Shown: positions 54,782 to 62,949 of the stretch, in pieces
How positions within the stretch are numbered: the stretch's first letter is position 1
Layout: every line of letters begins with the position of its first letter
Assembly: GCA_019637295.1 (NCBI GenBank)
Contig: JAHBVX010000006.1
Span: 310,001-374,000 of the forward strand
DNA from: Polyangiaceae bacterium
GTDB taxonomy: Bacteria; Myxococcota_A; Polyangia; Polyangiales; Polyangiaceae
DNA length: 64,000 nucleotides
Direction: 5' to 3'
The notes under the pieces: model-generated
The model's input: only the letters and a program-made list of their open reading frames with translations
The model's database searches: none
What the model was told of the DNA's origin: nothing
Translations under genes and position numbers: made by a program

Positions 54782-55174
54782 TCAAACCACAGTCACGATC
54801 GGCCCGTAGGCCGCCAGCCGCGCATCGTGCGTCAGGAACCGATACGGCTCAGTGAGCGCGGTGGCCACCAGGAGCCGATCGAACGGATCGTCGTGATGCC
54901 GCGGCAGGCTCTCCAGCGTGAGCACGTGCGTGGTCTTCACCGGCGTGGTCGTGAAGCCGCTGGTCTGGAAGAAACCCAGCGCCTCCGCGGCGGACATGGG
55001 CATGGCCTCGGAGCCGCGACCCAGCGCGTGCTTGATCGCGATCTCCCAAAGGCTGACCACGCCCACGAACAAGTGCGCCGCGGGATCCAGGATCAGTTGC
55101 CGGGCCGCCTCGGAGAGGCGTGGATTGTCCTCCACCGCCCAGATCGCGATGTGAGTATCGAGCAACAGATTCAA
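54782..55174 (-). CDS. vapC: PIN-domain toxin VapC
   Basis: 130 residues of a PIN RNase: acidic residues in LLLDTHIAIW (Asp6), SLWEIAIK (Glu44), HHDDPFDRLLVA (Asp95/99) and LTHDARL (Asp117) form the metal site. VapC toxins cut RNA, often initiator tRNA or rRNA, when freed of antitoxin. It follows the antitoxin gene with a four-base overlap, the usual order. The clade resembles VapC of the Phd-type modules (SLWEIAIKxxxG motif). Start ATG 55174. Confidence 0.93.
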   Translation of the reverse strand: MNLLLDTHIAIWAVEDNPRLSEAARQLILDPAAHLFVGVVSLWEIAIKHALGRGSEAMPMSAAEALGFFQTSGFTTTPVKTTHVLTLESLPRHHDDPFDRLLVATALTEPYRFLTHDARLAAYGPIVTVV

Positions 55175-55416
55175 GTCCCCTCACCCCGGAACAGGGAGGC
55201 GGCTTCGGCCTCCAGCGCCAGGTCCGGCTCCGGCGTCACGAACTTGCCCTTCGCGACGCCGATGCGTTGCCCTGCGGACGCCTTGCCGATCGGCACGAGC
55301 CGCGCGGCAGGTTTGCCGTTGCGCGCGATGATGAACTCGTCCTCCGTTCCGCTCTCCAGGGCCTCCACCAGGCGTGACAGGTTCGATTTGGCTTCCAGCA
55401 TGTTCACCATGGTCAT
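55171..55416 (-). CDS. vapB: Phd/YefM-type antitoxin partner of VapC
   Basis: 81 residues. The N-terminal ~55 residues are the Phd/YefM DNA-binding fold (MVNMLEAKSNLSRLVEAL, EFIIARNGKPAARLVPI), and the acidic C-terminal tail (PDLALEAEAASLF) should wrap around the PIN toxin. The overlap with vapC implies balanced translation. An ATG at 55410 is an alternative start. A strong palindrome 15-40 bases upstream is a likely self-repression operator. Confidence 0.92.
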   Translation of the reverse strand: MTMVNMLEAKSNLSRLVEALESGTEDEFIIARNGKPAARLVPIGKASAGQRIGVAKGKFVTPEPDLALEAEAASLFRGEGT

Positions 55417-55430
55417 GGCGCGCCTTCCGA

Positions 55431-55455
55431 GTTAGCTTGGCCAAGCTTAGCTAAC
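55431..55455. promoter_or_regulatory. Palindromic operator upstream of the VapBC module
   Basis: AGCTTGGCCAAGCT at 55434-55447 is a perfect 14-bp palindrome nested in a wider repeat (GTTAGC at 55431-55436 and GCTAAC at 55450-55455). It lies 15 bases upstream of the antitoxin start and is AT-richer than its surroundings. This is the expected place for the antitoxin or antitoxin-toxin complex to repress its own promoter. Confidence 0.75.
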
Positions 55456-55491
55456 GTATCGAGTTGGTCAAGGCAGGGCAGCGCTCGCTGT

Positions 55492-55740
55492 TCAGTGGCG
55501 CCCTCCCGACGAGATGGATGACGCCGTTGTACGCCACGTCGGGCTCGGTCCGAAGACGTCCACGAGGCTGCGCTCGATCACCAGGACCGTGTCGCCTCCC
55601 GCGCCGTGCAGCACGATCCTGGAACGGTCGATGCGCAACACGCCGGTGATGCGATAGCGCCCTGCCGCGAGCCAGACCACTTCGGCGCTGGCGTCGATCG
55701 CAGCCTGCAGGGCGGCGGCAGCCAGCAGCGTGAGGATGGG
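55492..55740 (-). pseudogene. Fragment of a pectate-lyase/right-handed beta-helix protein
   Basis: A leftward frame reads AALQAAIDASAEVVWLAAGR, then YRITGVLRIDRSRIVLHGAG and DTVLVIERSLVDVFGP. This is the conserved first coil region of pectate-lyase-like beta-helix proteins (D-T-x-A-L-Q-x-A-I-D). There is no signal peptide and no further helix coils; the frame ends at a TGA at 55492 after ~15 unrelated residues. So it is a remnant, overlapping the promoter area of the lipoprotein gene at 55789. The rest of 55417-55788 holds the operator above and no other gene. Confidence 0.6.
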
Positions 55741-55788
55741 TCCCCCCGAGCGTTGATGTTCGCGTCGTCGCCAGGTACGGTCGCGCGC

Positions 55789-56334
55789 ATGCTCCGACCC
55801 ATGACAGCCGGTTTCGTCATTGCCCTCCTTTCTGCCTCGCTCACCATCGCGTGCAACAAGGAGAAGGCCGACGACAAGGCGGGGGGCAAGCTGGCTGAGA
55901 AGGAGGCCGAGAGCGGCTGTGGCAAGGACTACGGCGACCCGGACAAACAACTCTGCATCACCCTTCCAAAGGGCTACGAAGTCAAAGGGAAGATCGAGAA
56001 GAGCGAGCTCTACTCGGAGCTGATCAACATCGACGGGCCGGACATGGGCGACGGAGTCACCCTCACCGTCGGTTTCAAGAACAGCAACTTCCAGACCTAC
56101 GAGGAGCAGCTCGCGTCGGACGAAGAATTGGGAAGCGCCAAGCTCGAGGCGAGCGGCTCGACGCCGGGCAACAGCGGCAAGTGGTGGTTCACCAGCAACG
56201 ACGGGACGAAGACAGTCTCCGCGACCGCCAGGGCGCCGAACGGCAAGGCGATCATGTGCGGCACGTCGAACACCACTCCGTCGGCCGCGGCGATGGAGGT
56301 GTGCAAGTCGCTGCGACCGTTCCCGAGCAAGTAG
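55789..56334 (+). CDS. Hypothetical lipoprotein
   Basis: 181 residues; ATG at 55789 gives a lipoprotein signal (LLSASLTIAC followed by NKEKAD). ATG at 55801 is an alternative. A Lys/Asp/Glu linker precedes a compact domain with ITLPKGYEVKGKIEKSELYS, DGVTLTVGFKNSNFQTYEEQ and KWWFTSNDGTKTVSATARA; two cysteines (KQLCITLP and IMCGTSNTT) and one late (MEVCKSL) may pair. No family is recognised. It starts just after the beta-helix relic on the other strand. It likely stands alone. Confidence 0.7.
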   Translation: MLRPMTAGFVIALLSASLTIACNKEKADDKAGGKLAEKEAESGCGKDYGDPDKQLCITLPKGYEVKGKIEKSELYSELINIDGPDMGDGVTLTVGFKNSNFQTYEEQLASDEELGSAKLEASGSTPGNSGKWWFTSNDGTKTVSATARAPNGKAIMCGTSNTTPSAAAMEVCKSLRPFPSK

Positions 56335-56451
56335 AGGCTCTTGCGCAGCGGTCTTCAGGCCGCCTCGCTCGACCCGAGGCATCGCCGGTCAGCGGCGGAC
56401 CCCGCACGCGCAGCCAGCGCGGGAGCCCCACCTTGCCAGTCGCGGGACTCC

Positions 56452-56691
56452 ATGACACATCCGGTCACCATGACGGAGCCGGACGTGTTCGAGGACCGCA
56501 TCGGTCCAACGGGGGAAGGGTATGGGGAGGAGATGTTCTCCGAGGCGGAGTTCGAGCTGCGCGCAGACATGGAGCTGTCGCACTAGCTCGAACGCGGTGG
56601 CGTCTCGAGAGAATCGCGACTGATCGAGATCGGCTGCGGCATCGGCACGCAAGCCACGTACCTGAACGAACAGGCAAGGCATCCGAGCTGA
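56452..56691 (+). pseudogene. Truncated SAM methyltransferase relic with an in-frame stop
   Basis: The frame reads MTHPVTMTEPDVFEDRIGPT and EEMFSEAEFELRADMELSH, then a TAG at 56584-56586, then LERGGVSRESRLIEIGCGIG, TQATYL and a TGA at 56689-56691. The piece LIEIGCGIGTQATYL is the glycine-rich SAM-binding motif I of class I methyltransferases, and the upstream part matches the usual lead-in to it. Nothing follows that resembles motifs II-IV. So the gene is both interrupted and cut short. Sequencing error could remove the first stop but not the missing C-terminal two thirds. Confidence 0.65.
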
Positions 56692-57192
56692 TTGCAAGCA
56701 GTTCTCGCGGAGTTTCAGGATGGTCGACGGCCCCAGGTGCCAACATCGGATGAGACGGCTGCCTCTCGAGGTCTCGCACACCCTCCCCAGACAACGCGGC
56801 TGCGTCCCAGGACCACATCACTGCGTCACGGCCCGCGGAGTTCAGAGCGGCGGTGGCGACGGGGATGACCGGGGGAGTCGACGGGTGGGGGGATTGCCAT
56901 CTCGCATGTGACGAGCGCCACGCGCTGAGTTTCGAAGTCGATTCTCGCCAGGTTGTCGTGACCACAGCGTGATCCCTTGGCCGGGTTTCAGGTCAGGGCG
57001 CGCGCGAGGGCGGAGCACACCGCCCGCGCCAAATTTCCGCGGCTTCGTAGTCGGTGGCGCGTCTGGGCTGTCGCCCGCGTGAAGGATTGCACCGCTGCTC
57101 TCCGCCCCCACTCGCACGTCCCGCGAGATCCAATTTGGATCCCACCCTCGCCAACGCTTGACGGCGAACGACAGGCGGCTAGCGTCGCATCG
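56692..57192. other. Non-coding stretch after the methyltransferase relic
   Basis: 500 bases with only short frames on both strands. Codon choice is poor for this genome and no motif is recognisable. A fragment near 56830-56970 reads VATGMTGGVDGWGDCHLA on the + strand and might be an old coding relic, but this cannot be supported. The last ~90 bases must contain the promoter and ribosome site of the response-regulator gene. Confidence 0.5.
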
Positions 57193-57966
57193 GTGAGCAC
57201 CGCGGGGCAGCAAGAGGGCCGGGCGTTTGCCTTGCTGTGTGTGGAGGATGAACCAGAGGCGGTTCGCGCGCTCACTCGTCAGGCCGCACTCAGGCGCTGG
57301 ACTGTTCGGTCCGCCTGTACGCTTGCAGAGGCTCGGGCGCTTGCCACGGAAGGCTGGTGGGACGTGATGCTGCTTGACCTCGGCCTTCCGGACGGGGACG
57401 GCGCGCAGCTACTCGAACTCAAGCGCGCGCGAGGTGATCGACGTGGGGTCGTAGTGCTCACCGGGAACCGGTCGGAGGAAAAGCGCATCTTCGAGCTCGG
57501 CGCCGATGACTTCGTGTTGAAGGCGGACCACGCGGACAACGAGGTGCTATGGCTCAGGCTGGGGTGCGTCGCGCGGCGGACCGTTGGTCAGTCCCGGGGC
57601 GAGGTGGTGATCGGTGCGCTGCGGTGCAACGTGAATACCCAGGAATTGCACATCGACAGTGAGCCGCTCGAGCTCCGCCGATTGCTCCGTGACCTCCTCT
57701 TCCTCCTCGTCGCGCATCATCCGGCGCCGGTCAGCTTCGAGCAGATCCTGGCCTGCTGTCACCCCGGGTATTCGGACAGGCGCCTCGTGTACCGGGATGT
57801 GAACCAGCTCAACCTCGTCGTGCCAATGCGCTATCGCCCCCTGGTTACCGCCGTCTCGGGCTTCGGGTATCGCTTTGCGCTGGGCCCACTGGGCCCCCGA
57901 GCTACGGATCCCGTGTGTTCTGCGGGCCCCGGTGGACCTAGGGCTTGCCGTCGCTCCGTGAGATGA
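57193..57966 (+). CDS. OmpR/PhoB-type response regulator
   Basis: 257 residues from GTG 57193. The receiver domain (~12-125) has the acidic pair in CVEDEPE (Asp19/Glu20), the phosphorylated Asp62 in LLDLGLPDGDG, Thr90 in VVLTGN and Lys110 in DFVLKAD. A winged-helix-type C-terminal domain (~150-240) has LLRDLLFLLVAHHPAPVS and ends RPLVTAVSGFGYRF, which corresponds to the recognition-wing region. No histidine kinase is adjacent. The target is unknown. The stop overlaps the methyltransferase ATG (ATGA), hinting at coupling. A longer start is possible but residues upstream look non-coding. Confidence 0.8.
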   Translation: MSTAGQQEGRAFALLCVEDEPEAVRALTRQAALRRWTVRSACTLAEARALATEGWWDVMLLDLGLPDGDGAQLLELKRARGDRRGVVVLTGNRSEEKRIFELGADDFVLKADHADNEVLWLRLGCVARRTVGQSRGEVVIGALRCNVNTQELHIDSEPLELRRLLRDLLFLLVAHHPAPVSFEQILACCHPGYSDRRLVYRDVNQLNLVVPMRYRPLVTAVSGFGYRFALGPLGPRATDPVCSAGPGGPRACRRSVR

Positions 57967-58688
57967 TATCCGTCCTAGCCAGACTCCGCATGCCGATCCC
58001 GAACGCACCGCCGCTCACCTCGGAAGAAGTCGCCGCGCTGAACGACCGACTCGCGCGCGAGCATCCGATCAACGCCTACTATGACGATTCGCCCTGGGTG
58101 GTGCGCTGGATCGAGGGACGTCGGCTGGACATCATTCGCGACATGGTGAACGCCCGACCGGGCCTTCGAATCCTCGAGGTCGGCTCTGGGGGCGGTCACG
58201 TGTTGCGCATGTTTCGTGACGCCAAGCTCACCGCGGTGGACGTCTCGGAGGTGTTCCTCGATACGGCTCGCAAGAACCTCGCCGGCTACGAAGTCGAGTT
58301 CTTCAAGGGTGAGATCGAGAAGCTCGTCTTGCCGGAGAAGAGCTTCGATCGCATCATCTGCACGGAGGTGCTCGAGCACACCACGGATCCCAGACCGGTG
58401 CTCGCGGAGATCTGTCGCCTGCTCCGGCCCGATGGGCACGCGGTGATCACCGTTCCCGTCGATCCACTCATCGACGGGCTGAAGAAGGTCGTCCGCTACT
58501 CACCGGTCGGGTGGGCGCTGGGCAATCGCATCAACTGGGGCGGCGATCACTACCACTTCCACAAGTGGTGGCCGTGGCAGTTCGTGCGGCTGCTCGAGCG
58601 CGACTTCACCGTGGTCGAGAAGCGCGCATCGCCCTTCGATGCGTTGCCGCTGCGAGTCTGCTTCAAGTGTCGTCCCGCGCGACGCTAG
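57963..58688 (+). CDS. Class I SAM-dependent methyltransferase
   Basis: 241 residues. ATG 57963 overlaps the regulator stop; ATG 57990 would remove nine residues. Motif I is RILEVGSGGGHVLRMF, with the acidic position in LTAVDVSEVF. Motif III is the region SFDRIICTEVLEHTTDP, followed by LRPDGHAVITVPVD. The protein resembles UbiE/Methyltransf_11 and glycan- or lipid-methylating enzymes with a late HYHFHKWWPWQF segment that may bind substrate. No membrane helix is evident. Substrate unknown. It is intact, unlike the methyltransferase relic 1.2 kb upstream. Confidence 0.85.
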   Translation: MISVLARLRMPIPNAPPLTSEEVAALNDRLAREHPINAYYDDSPWVVRWIEGRRLDIIRDMVNARPGLRILEVGSGGGHVLRMFRDAKLTAVDVSEVFLDTARKNLAGYEVEFFKGEIEKLVLPEKSFDRIICTEVLEHTTDPRPVLAEICRLLRPDGHAVITVPVDPLIDGLKKVVRYSPVGWALGNRINWGGDHYHFHKWWPWQFVRLLERDFTVVEKRASPFDALPLRVCFKCRPARR

Positions 58689-58692
58689 CGTA

Positions 58693-58723
58693 GCGGGTAG
58701 GGCTTGTCGTGCCCTGCACCCGC
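58693..58723. terminator. Hairpin between convergent genes
   Basis: GCGGGTAGGGC (58693-58703) pairs with GCCCT..ACCCGC (58711-58723) around a seven-base loop and a two-base bulge. It fills the short gap between the convergent stops of the methyltransferase and tectonin-like genes. No T tract is present; a shared mRNA-end structure is likely. Confidence 0.5.
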
Positions 58724-58724
58724 T

Positions 58725-59552
58725 TCAGCCTCCTTCCAACACGTTCAGCCAGCGGAAGATGGCACCGGAAGGGCTGATAGCCCACTGCTGTGTAAATAAT
58801 CTGATTGGATGAAACAGGTCGGGCGGTGGAAAGTGCGTATGCCAGGAGTTGTTCTCCCAGCGATACACAACGCCATCGTTGATGCCCTTCGCCATGTAGA
58901 CAAAGGAGGCACCCGTCATCAACTGGTTGGTAGTTCCAGGGAGCCAAGCCCAGCCCGACCCATTCCACCGATACGAAACCCCAGCTGCCGAGACGACCCA
59001 CGGCAGTCCGTCATTGGTCGTCGTAATCTGTGCGGCCGCACCAGGCAAGCTCAGCCAGGTCCCGTTCGAGAGTCGCTTCCAGATGCTCTTGTTGGCGCTC
59101 GATTCGCAGCCCAGCGTGTACACCGAACCGCTGTCTCCTGCCGCTATATAGCTAGCACAAGCATACCCACCACCAAAGGTGAGAGGTCCGCTCCAACCAC
59201 CCTGCTCCGTCCGTCGGTACACGGTTCCATCTGAACGTCGGGCCCAGATCGAGCCTAGGTCAAACGCTGAGATTTGCACTGCGCTCAGTCCAGGCATGTG
59301 CTGCCAGAACTCATTGGGATCTGAGTGGTTGCACGAACCAAGACAGCTGTACAACTGCTGGTTCGGACCAGTCCCGCAACCTGCTACGTAGACATATGCT
59401 CCTGCACTGCCGTAGGCACTACCTTGGGTGACCCACGTGGCGCAGCCGGGTCGTGGCGCCCAACTCCCCAATGCGTATGCCTGCGTGTCGCCCGGGAAAG
59501 CTACCAGGCCCAGCAGCCCCATCGTGGTCGAAACAATGCTCTTTCGATTCAT
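58725..59552 (-). CDS. Secreted tectonin-like beta-propeller protein
   Basis: 275 residues. Strong ribosome site (AGGAGG, five bases from the ATG) and a signal peptide to ~25 (AFPGDTQAYA). The mature protein carries repeated blades with W-x-R-x-[SD]-D-G-x-V-Y or similar (SIWARRSDGTVYRRT, LPWVVSAAGVSYRWNGSGW, GVVYRWENNSWHTHF, AISPSGAIFRW), the tectonin/TECPR pattern of sugar-binding propellers. Several cysteines lie in the first blades. GC content is visibly lower than in neighbours (many A/T third positions), suggesting recent acquisition. A lectin or surface-binding role is inference. Confidence 0.8.
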   Translation of the reverse strand: MNRKSIVSTTMGLLGLVAFPGDTQAYALGSWAPRPGCATWVTQGSAYGSAGAYVYVAGCGTGPNQQLYSCLGSCNHSDPNEFWQHMPGLSAVQISAFDLGSIWARRSDGTVYRRTEQGGWSGPLTFGGGYACASYIAAGDSGSVYTLGCESSANKSIWKRLSNGTWLSLPGAAAQITTTNDGLPWVVSAAGVSYRWNGSGWAWLPGTTNQLMTGASFVYMAKGINDGVVYRWENNSWHTHFPPPDLFHPIRLFTQQWAISPSGAIFRWLNVLEGG

Positions 59553-59869
59553 GCGTGCCTCCTAGCCAGATGCCACGATATCGTCCGCGCGGAGCCGCAA
59601 GGATCCTCTCTTGATCCCATCCTGGGTGGCTCAGCTGAGACGCTGCCTCCTCTCTAACGGCGGTCTTTGGCACTCGCGGCCCGCACCTTCCGCTGTGCCC
59701 CTTCCCCCACGAGGCGAGTGCTGGTACGGCTGCGAGCCTCCGGCGCGGTTGCGCGGCTCCCGTCCTCGCTCCTCGTCCCCGACGACCTCGCCCCGCTCGT
59801 GCCCACCGGTCGGCCATCCCCCCATTCCACATTCCACCGCCGTCGCGTCACGGCCCTAGGTGCGTGCAC
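59553..59869. other. Intergenic stretch upstream of the tectonin-like gene
   Basis: About 317 bases with no credible gene. The right half is C-rich on the + strand, and short frames there have no start or ribosome site of note. The left end carries the leader and ribosome site of the tectonin-like gene. It also marks the right border of the lower-GC accessory block. Confidence 0.6.
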
Positions 59870-61918
59870 TCACAGCTTCCAGTCCTTGCGCAGCGCCGCG
59901 TTCCCGGACGTGTCGTGCCCTTTCTTGAGTAGCGCGAAATGTCCACGACGGGCGAGCACGCCGTACTCGCCGCGGTCCAACGCGGGCACCATCAGCTTGG
60001 CGTCGAAGTCCTTCTGGCTCACGAGGAGGTACTCCGCGTCTTGGGGACCCGCGCGCATCGACAGCGCGTTGACGCGATTCGCCGCGTGCGCGCCCACGAT
60101 CTCCGTCATGCACACGGATGCGTCAGGGGGCAACATCTCCACGAGTTCACGCAGCTCAGCGTAGCGGGAGCGGTGTGCCGGCTCGAGCTTGAAGTCGAAG
60201 GTCTGGAACCCCACCTTGAAGTTCGGCGGGCGCGCGAACGCACCCAGGTTGTAGCTGAGGCCGGCGCTACAAACGAGCAGCGCGACGAACGCGGCGCGCA
60301 TGCGGGCCTTCCCATCGAGTGAACCGTCGCGGATCACCGCCAGCGCGAGGGGGACGGTGACCCAGAGGTAGGGTGACCACAGGAGGGTGTAGTGAAAGCC
60401 CAAGCTGACGGTCGGCGCGTATCCGGTAGTCAGCAGTGTGGTGAGGGTGCCGGGCAGCAGAGCCGGCCAGAACCATGAACGACGGATGGGCAAGAACGCC
60501 AGGGGCACGAGCATGTGCAGCACGAACACCAGTTTCTCCTGAGTCGCGATCTTCCCCAGGGTGAACACGGGATTCGTGATCAGCGTTCGGATGACACTTC
60601 CGAACGTCTTGGGCGCGCCCGGGGCCAGCAGCTGGCCGTACATGCCCTCGGGGAAGCCCCAAAGTCCGTAGGCTGGCATGACGCCGAAGCGCACCACGAC
60701 GAAGTACACGGTGGATACCAGCGCCACCAGGAACGCAGCTCGCACGTGGTGGCCGGCCATGGCGAACGCGGTCCCCGTGATGGCGAGTCCGATGGAGATG
60801 TCTTCCCGCATCGAGAGCGCCGCAGCGAGGAAGAAGACGAGCCAGCGGTACCGCCCTGCGTCGAGCGCCCAGACCGTTGCGAAGATGAACGGGCATGCCA
60901 CGGGCAGGTACGTCATTTCGTACAGGTTCGCGCCGTGGTTCGGGTAGTACGCGAGGAACGCCAGGGCCAGGAGCGCGCTCATCCACGGGGACAGGCGCCG
61001 ACGGCAGAACGCGTACAGCGGGATCGCGCAGAGGCCGAGCGCCGTGGACTGGATGACCAGCAACGTCTCCGCCCGGGGGTACAGCGCGTAGAAGGGTAAG
61101 AACAGATACTGGCCGAACTGGGCATGGCCAGCGAGGAAGTGGAGTCCACCCGCAGGCCCCGAGAAGATCGGGGACTCCATGAACTTGCCCGCGAGGGCGT
61201 TGTAGATGAGGTTGTCAGAGATCCCCAGATCCGAGATTGCCGACTGAAGCTTGTGGTGTCGCAGTATGCTCCAGTGGCTCATCGCGACGATGTACGCGAC
61301 GACGGCGACCCAGACCGTGATGGTCGCCGCATGGATGCGAACCAGCGGCGGGAGTCCCTCACGGAGCCGTTCCACCCTCGCTGAGAGCCAGCTGGGAGCG
61401 CTCTCGAACGCCCGCCTGACGGTGCCTTGGACCAAGACGAGCACCACCATGACCACGACCAGCAGGTCGAGGGTTCGGTCCTTCCAGATCGCGTGCCTGA
61501 AGATCACCGGCAATGGAGCCAGCGCGAGGAGAGGCGAGAGCAACCACGCTGCTTTCTCCACCCGCGCCATGCTCCCGCCGCGGCGCGCCTCACGGACGGC
61601 AGCGACGACGGTGACGAGCGCCCCGATCGCAGCACCGGCCAGGATGGACGCGAGCAGGAGTTTGCGCTTTCCGGGCTCGAGCTGGTTGGCCAGGATGAAG
61701 TCCTTGACCCACTTGGCTTGAAAGGTGGTTTGTGCCCAGATGGCCAGGCTCACGCCGATGAGCGAGAACACGACCGCCGCGCGGCCGAACGCGGGCAACC
61801 AGGTCAGCCGCGCCGCGGCGCGCCACCCCGATGCCGGGGGCAGGGCCGCGGCAGCCTCTGGCGCAACAGACTCAGCGGAGGGCGCCAGCGCTGGCGACTC
61901 GCTCGACGGGTTCTCCAT
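59870..61918 (-). CDS. DUF2079 multi-pass membrane protein
   Basis: 682 residues with about 13 membrane helices. It matches DUF2079: SDNLIYNALAGKFMESPIFS, then a His-rich LHFLAGHAQFGQYLFLPFYA, AIPLYAFCRRRLSPWMS, and SMREDISIGLAITG, whose acidic residues recur in the family. The family is related to GT-C membrane glycosyltransferases, with the large His/Asp-containing loop outside. A soluble C-terminal part (~590-682) follows the last helix. ATG 61918 chosen at MENPSSE, since helix 1 is at ~40-60. The acceptor is unknown. Confidence 0.88.
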   Translation of the reverse strand: MENPSSESPALAPSAESVAPEAAAALPPASGWRAAARLTWLPAFGRAAVVFSLIGVSLAIWAQTTFQAKWVKDFILANQLEPGKRKLLLASILAGAAIGALVTVVAAVREARRGGSMARVEKAAWLLSPLLALAPLPVIFRHAIWKDRTLDLLVVVMVVLVLVQGTVRRAFESAPSWLSARVERLREGLPPLVRIHAATITVWVAVVAYIVAMSHWSILRHHKLQSAISDLGISDNLIYNALAGKFMESPIFSGPAGGLHFLAGHAQFGQYLFLPFYALYPRAETLLVIQSTALGLCAIPLYAFCRRRLSPWMSALLALAFLAYYPNHGANLYEMTYLPVACPFIFATVWALDAGRYRWLVFFLAAALSMREDISIGLAITGTAFAMAGHHVRAAFLVALVSTVYFVVVRFGVMPAYGLWGFPEGMYGQLLAPGAPKTFGSVIRTLITNPVFTLGKIATQEKLVFVLHMLVPLAFLPIRRSWFWPALLPGTLTTLLTTGYAPTVSLGFHYTLLWSPYLWVTVPLALAVIRDGSLDGKARMRAAFVALLVCSAGLSYNLGAFARPPNFKVGFQTFDFKLEPAHRSRYAELRELVEMLPPDASVCMTEIVGAHAANRVNALSMRAGPQDAEYLLVSQKDFDAKLMVPALDRGEYGVLARRGHFALLKKGHDTSGNAALRKDWKL

Positions 61919-61959
61919 GGTCGGTCTCGAACGTCCGAGGCGGGACATACCACCTTCCG

Positions 61960-62187
61960 GTGCCACGCAGAACGCTCCGATCTGGGGGCCGGCGCTTCGT
62001 ACCGAGAGCAGGGCGCTCCGCCAGCCCCACCCTTGCCCGCCGACGCGTCAGGGCCTCCGGCGCCCGACCCACCGACTCCCCCCGTCGACGTGCTTGCGCT
62101 CGACCCTCCCGAGCTAGCGTCCGTCGAATTGTCGTCCGTGTTGGAGGCGCAGGCGGCAGTACCGAGAAGCACCAAGTACGCTTTCGT
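61960..62187 (-). pseudogene. Lipoprotein gene relic with ACG in place of the start codon
   Basis: After a near-perfect ribosome site (GGAGGAGGA) the leftward frame reads ACG-AAA-GCG-TAC, that is (T)KAYLVLLGTAACASN, a textbook lipoprotein signal with an ACG where ATG is expected at 62185-62187. The next ~60 residues are the Ser/Thr/Gly linker typical of local lipoproteins. Then, near 61975, the composition changes and the frame runs into the DUF2079 gene until 61804 with no credible domain. So the start looks mutated and the body lost; a non-standard ACG start remains possible. It follows the next lipoprotein gene by 20 bases on the same strand. Confidence 0.55.
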
Positions 62188-62206
62188 TCCTCCTCCAAGT
62201 AAGCGC

Positions 62207-62860
62207 TCAAGACGAACAGAAGCAGCAGTTGGTTGGCAGGCAGAGCCCGACGTTTTGCCCGGTGAGCAGGCAGGCGGCGGTGCACACGAACTGGCTCGCC
62301 GCATCGGAAAAGTTGCAGGGCATGGCGCAGCCGCTGCTCCCGCCGGTGCCGGTGCTGCCGCCGGTGCCGGGAGAGCCGCCGCTGCCGCTCTGCGGAACGC
62401 AGCTGCTGCCGCTCTTGACGTAGCCCGACACACAGTCGAAGTCGCACTGATCGCCGGTACACTTCAGGTTCGCGTTGCTGATGGCGCCGCAGGGCGTGCA
62501 GGTCGTGGTCGAACAGCCGACGCCCGGACTGGGCGGGACACACAAGCCACCGCAGCTCTTCTCGCCGCCGCTGCAGCCGCCGCTGCCGCCGGTGGCCGCG
62601 CCGCCGCTGCCGGGCGCTCCGCCCGAGGGCTGGCCGCCGCTGCCGCTGCCCGCCGCGCCACCCGAGGCGCCCGCGCTGCCGCCGCCCGCGCCTTGCCCCG
62701 CGCCGCCGCCGGTGGGGTTGTCCGTCTTGCCGCCGACGGCGGCCGCGCCGGCGCTGCCCCCGCTGCTGCCGCCCCCCGAGCCTTCATCGTCGAGGGTCTC
62801 GCCCGTCGCGCAGCCCGCGACCAACCCGAACGACACCAAGAATGACCACCCACGCAGCAC
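62207..62860 (-). CDS. Lipoprotein with Gly/Ser stalk and paired-cysteine modules
   Basis: 217 residues. GTG at 62860 starts a lipoprotein signal (WSFLVSFGLVAGC). Residues ~22-100 are Gly/Ser/Ala stalk. Two cysteine modules follow: CSGGEKSCGGLCVPPSPGV with CSTTTCTPCGAISNANLKCT and CDFDCVSGYVK, then near the end CAMPCNFSD, CTAACLLTGQ and CLPTNCCFC. The first resembles the short 'C-x-G-x-C-V' modules repeated in myxobacterial and plant-like surface proteins. Disulphide-bonded exposed domains are likely. It stands downstream of the NAD kinase gene on the same strand. Confidence 0.8.
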   Translation of the reverse strand: MLRGWSFLVSFGLVAGCATGETLDDEGSGGGSSGGSAGAAAVGGKTDNPTGGGAGQGAGGGSAGASGGAAGSGSGGQPSGGAPGSGGAATGGSGGCSGGEKSCGGLCVPPSPGVGCSTTTCTPCGAISNANLKCTGDQCDFDCVSGYVKSGSSCVPQSGSGGSPGTGGSTGTGGSSGCAMPCNFSDAASQFVCTAACLLTGQNVGLCLPTNCCFCSS

Positions 62861-62949
62861 GGAGCGAGCATAGCAAAAAGCCGCTCGCGGTCCCGGCCGC
62901 CGGTGGATGGACCGGGTATCTTGTCGCACCTTATATGCGGATGTAGGTG

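Noticed and set aside
62861-62949. Possible promoter (TTGTCG...TATATG) upstream of the stalked lipoprotein gene
   Set aside because: The motif is on the wrong strand for that leftward gene and lies beyond the NAD kinase stop; no supported assignment.
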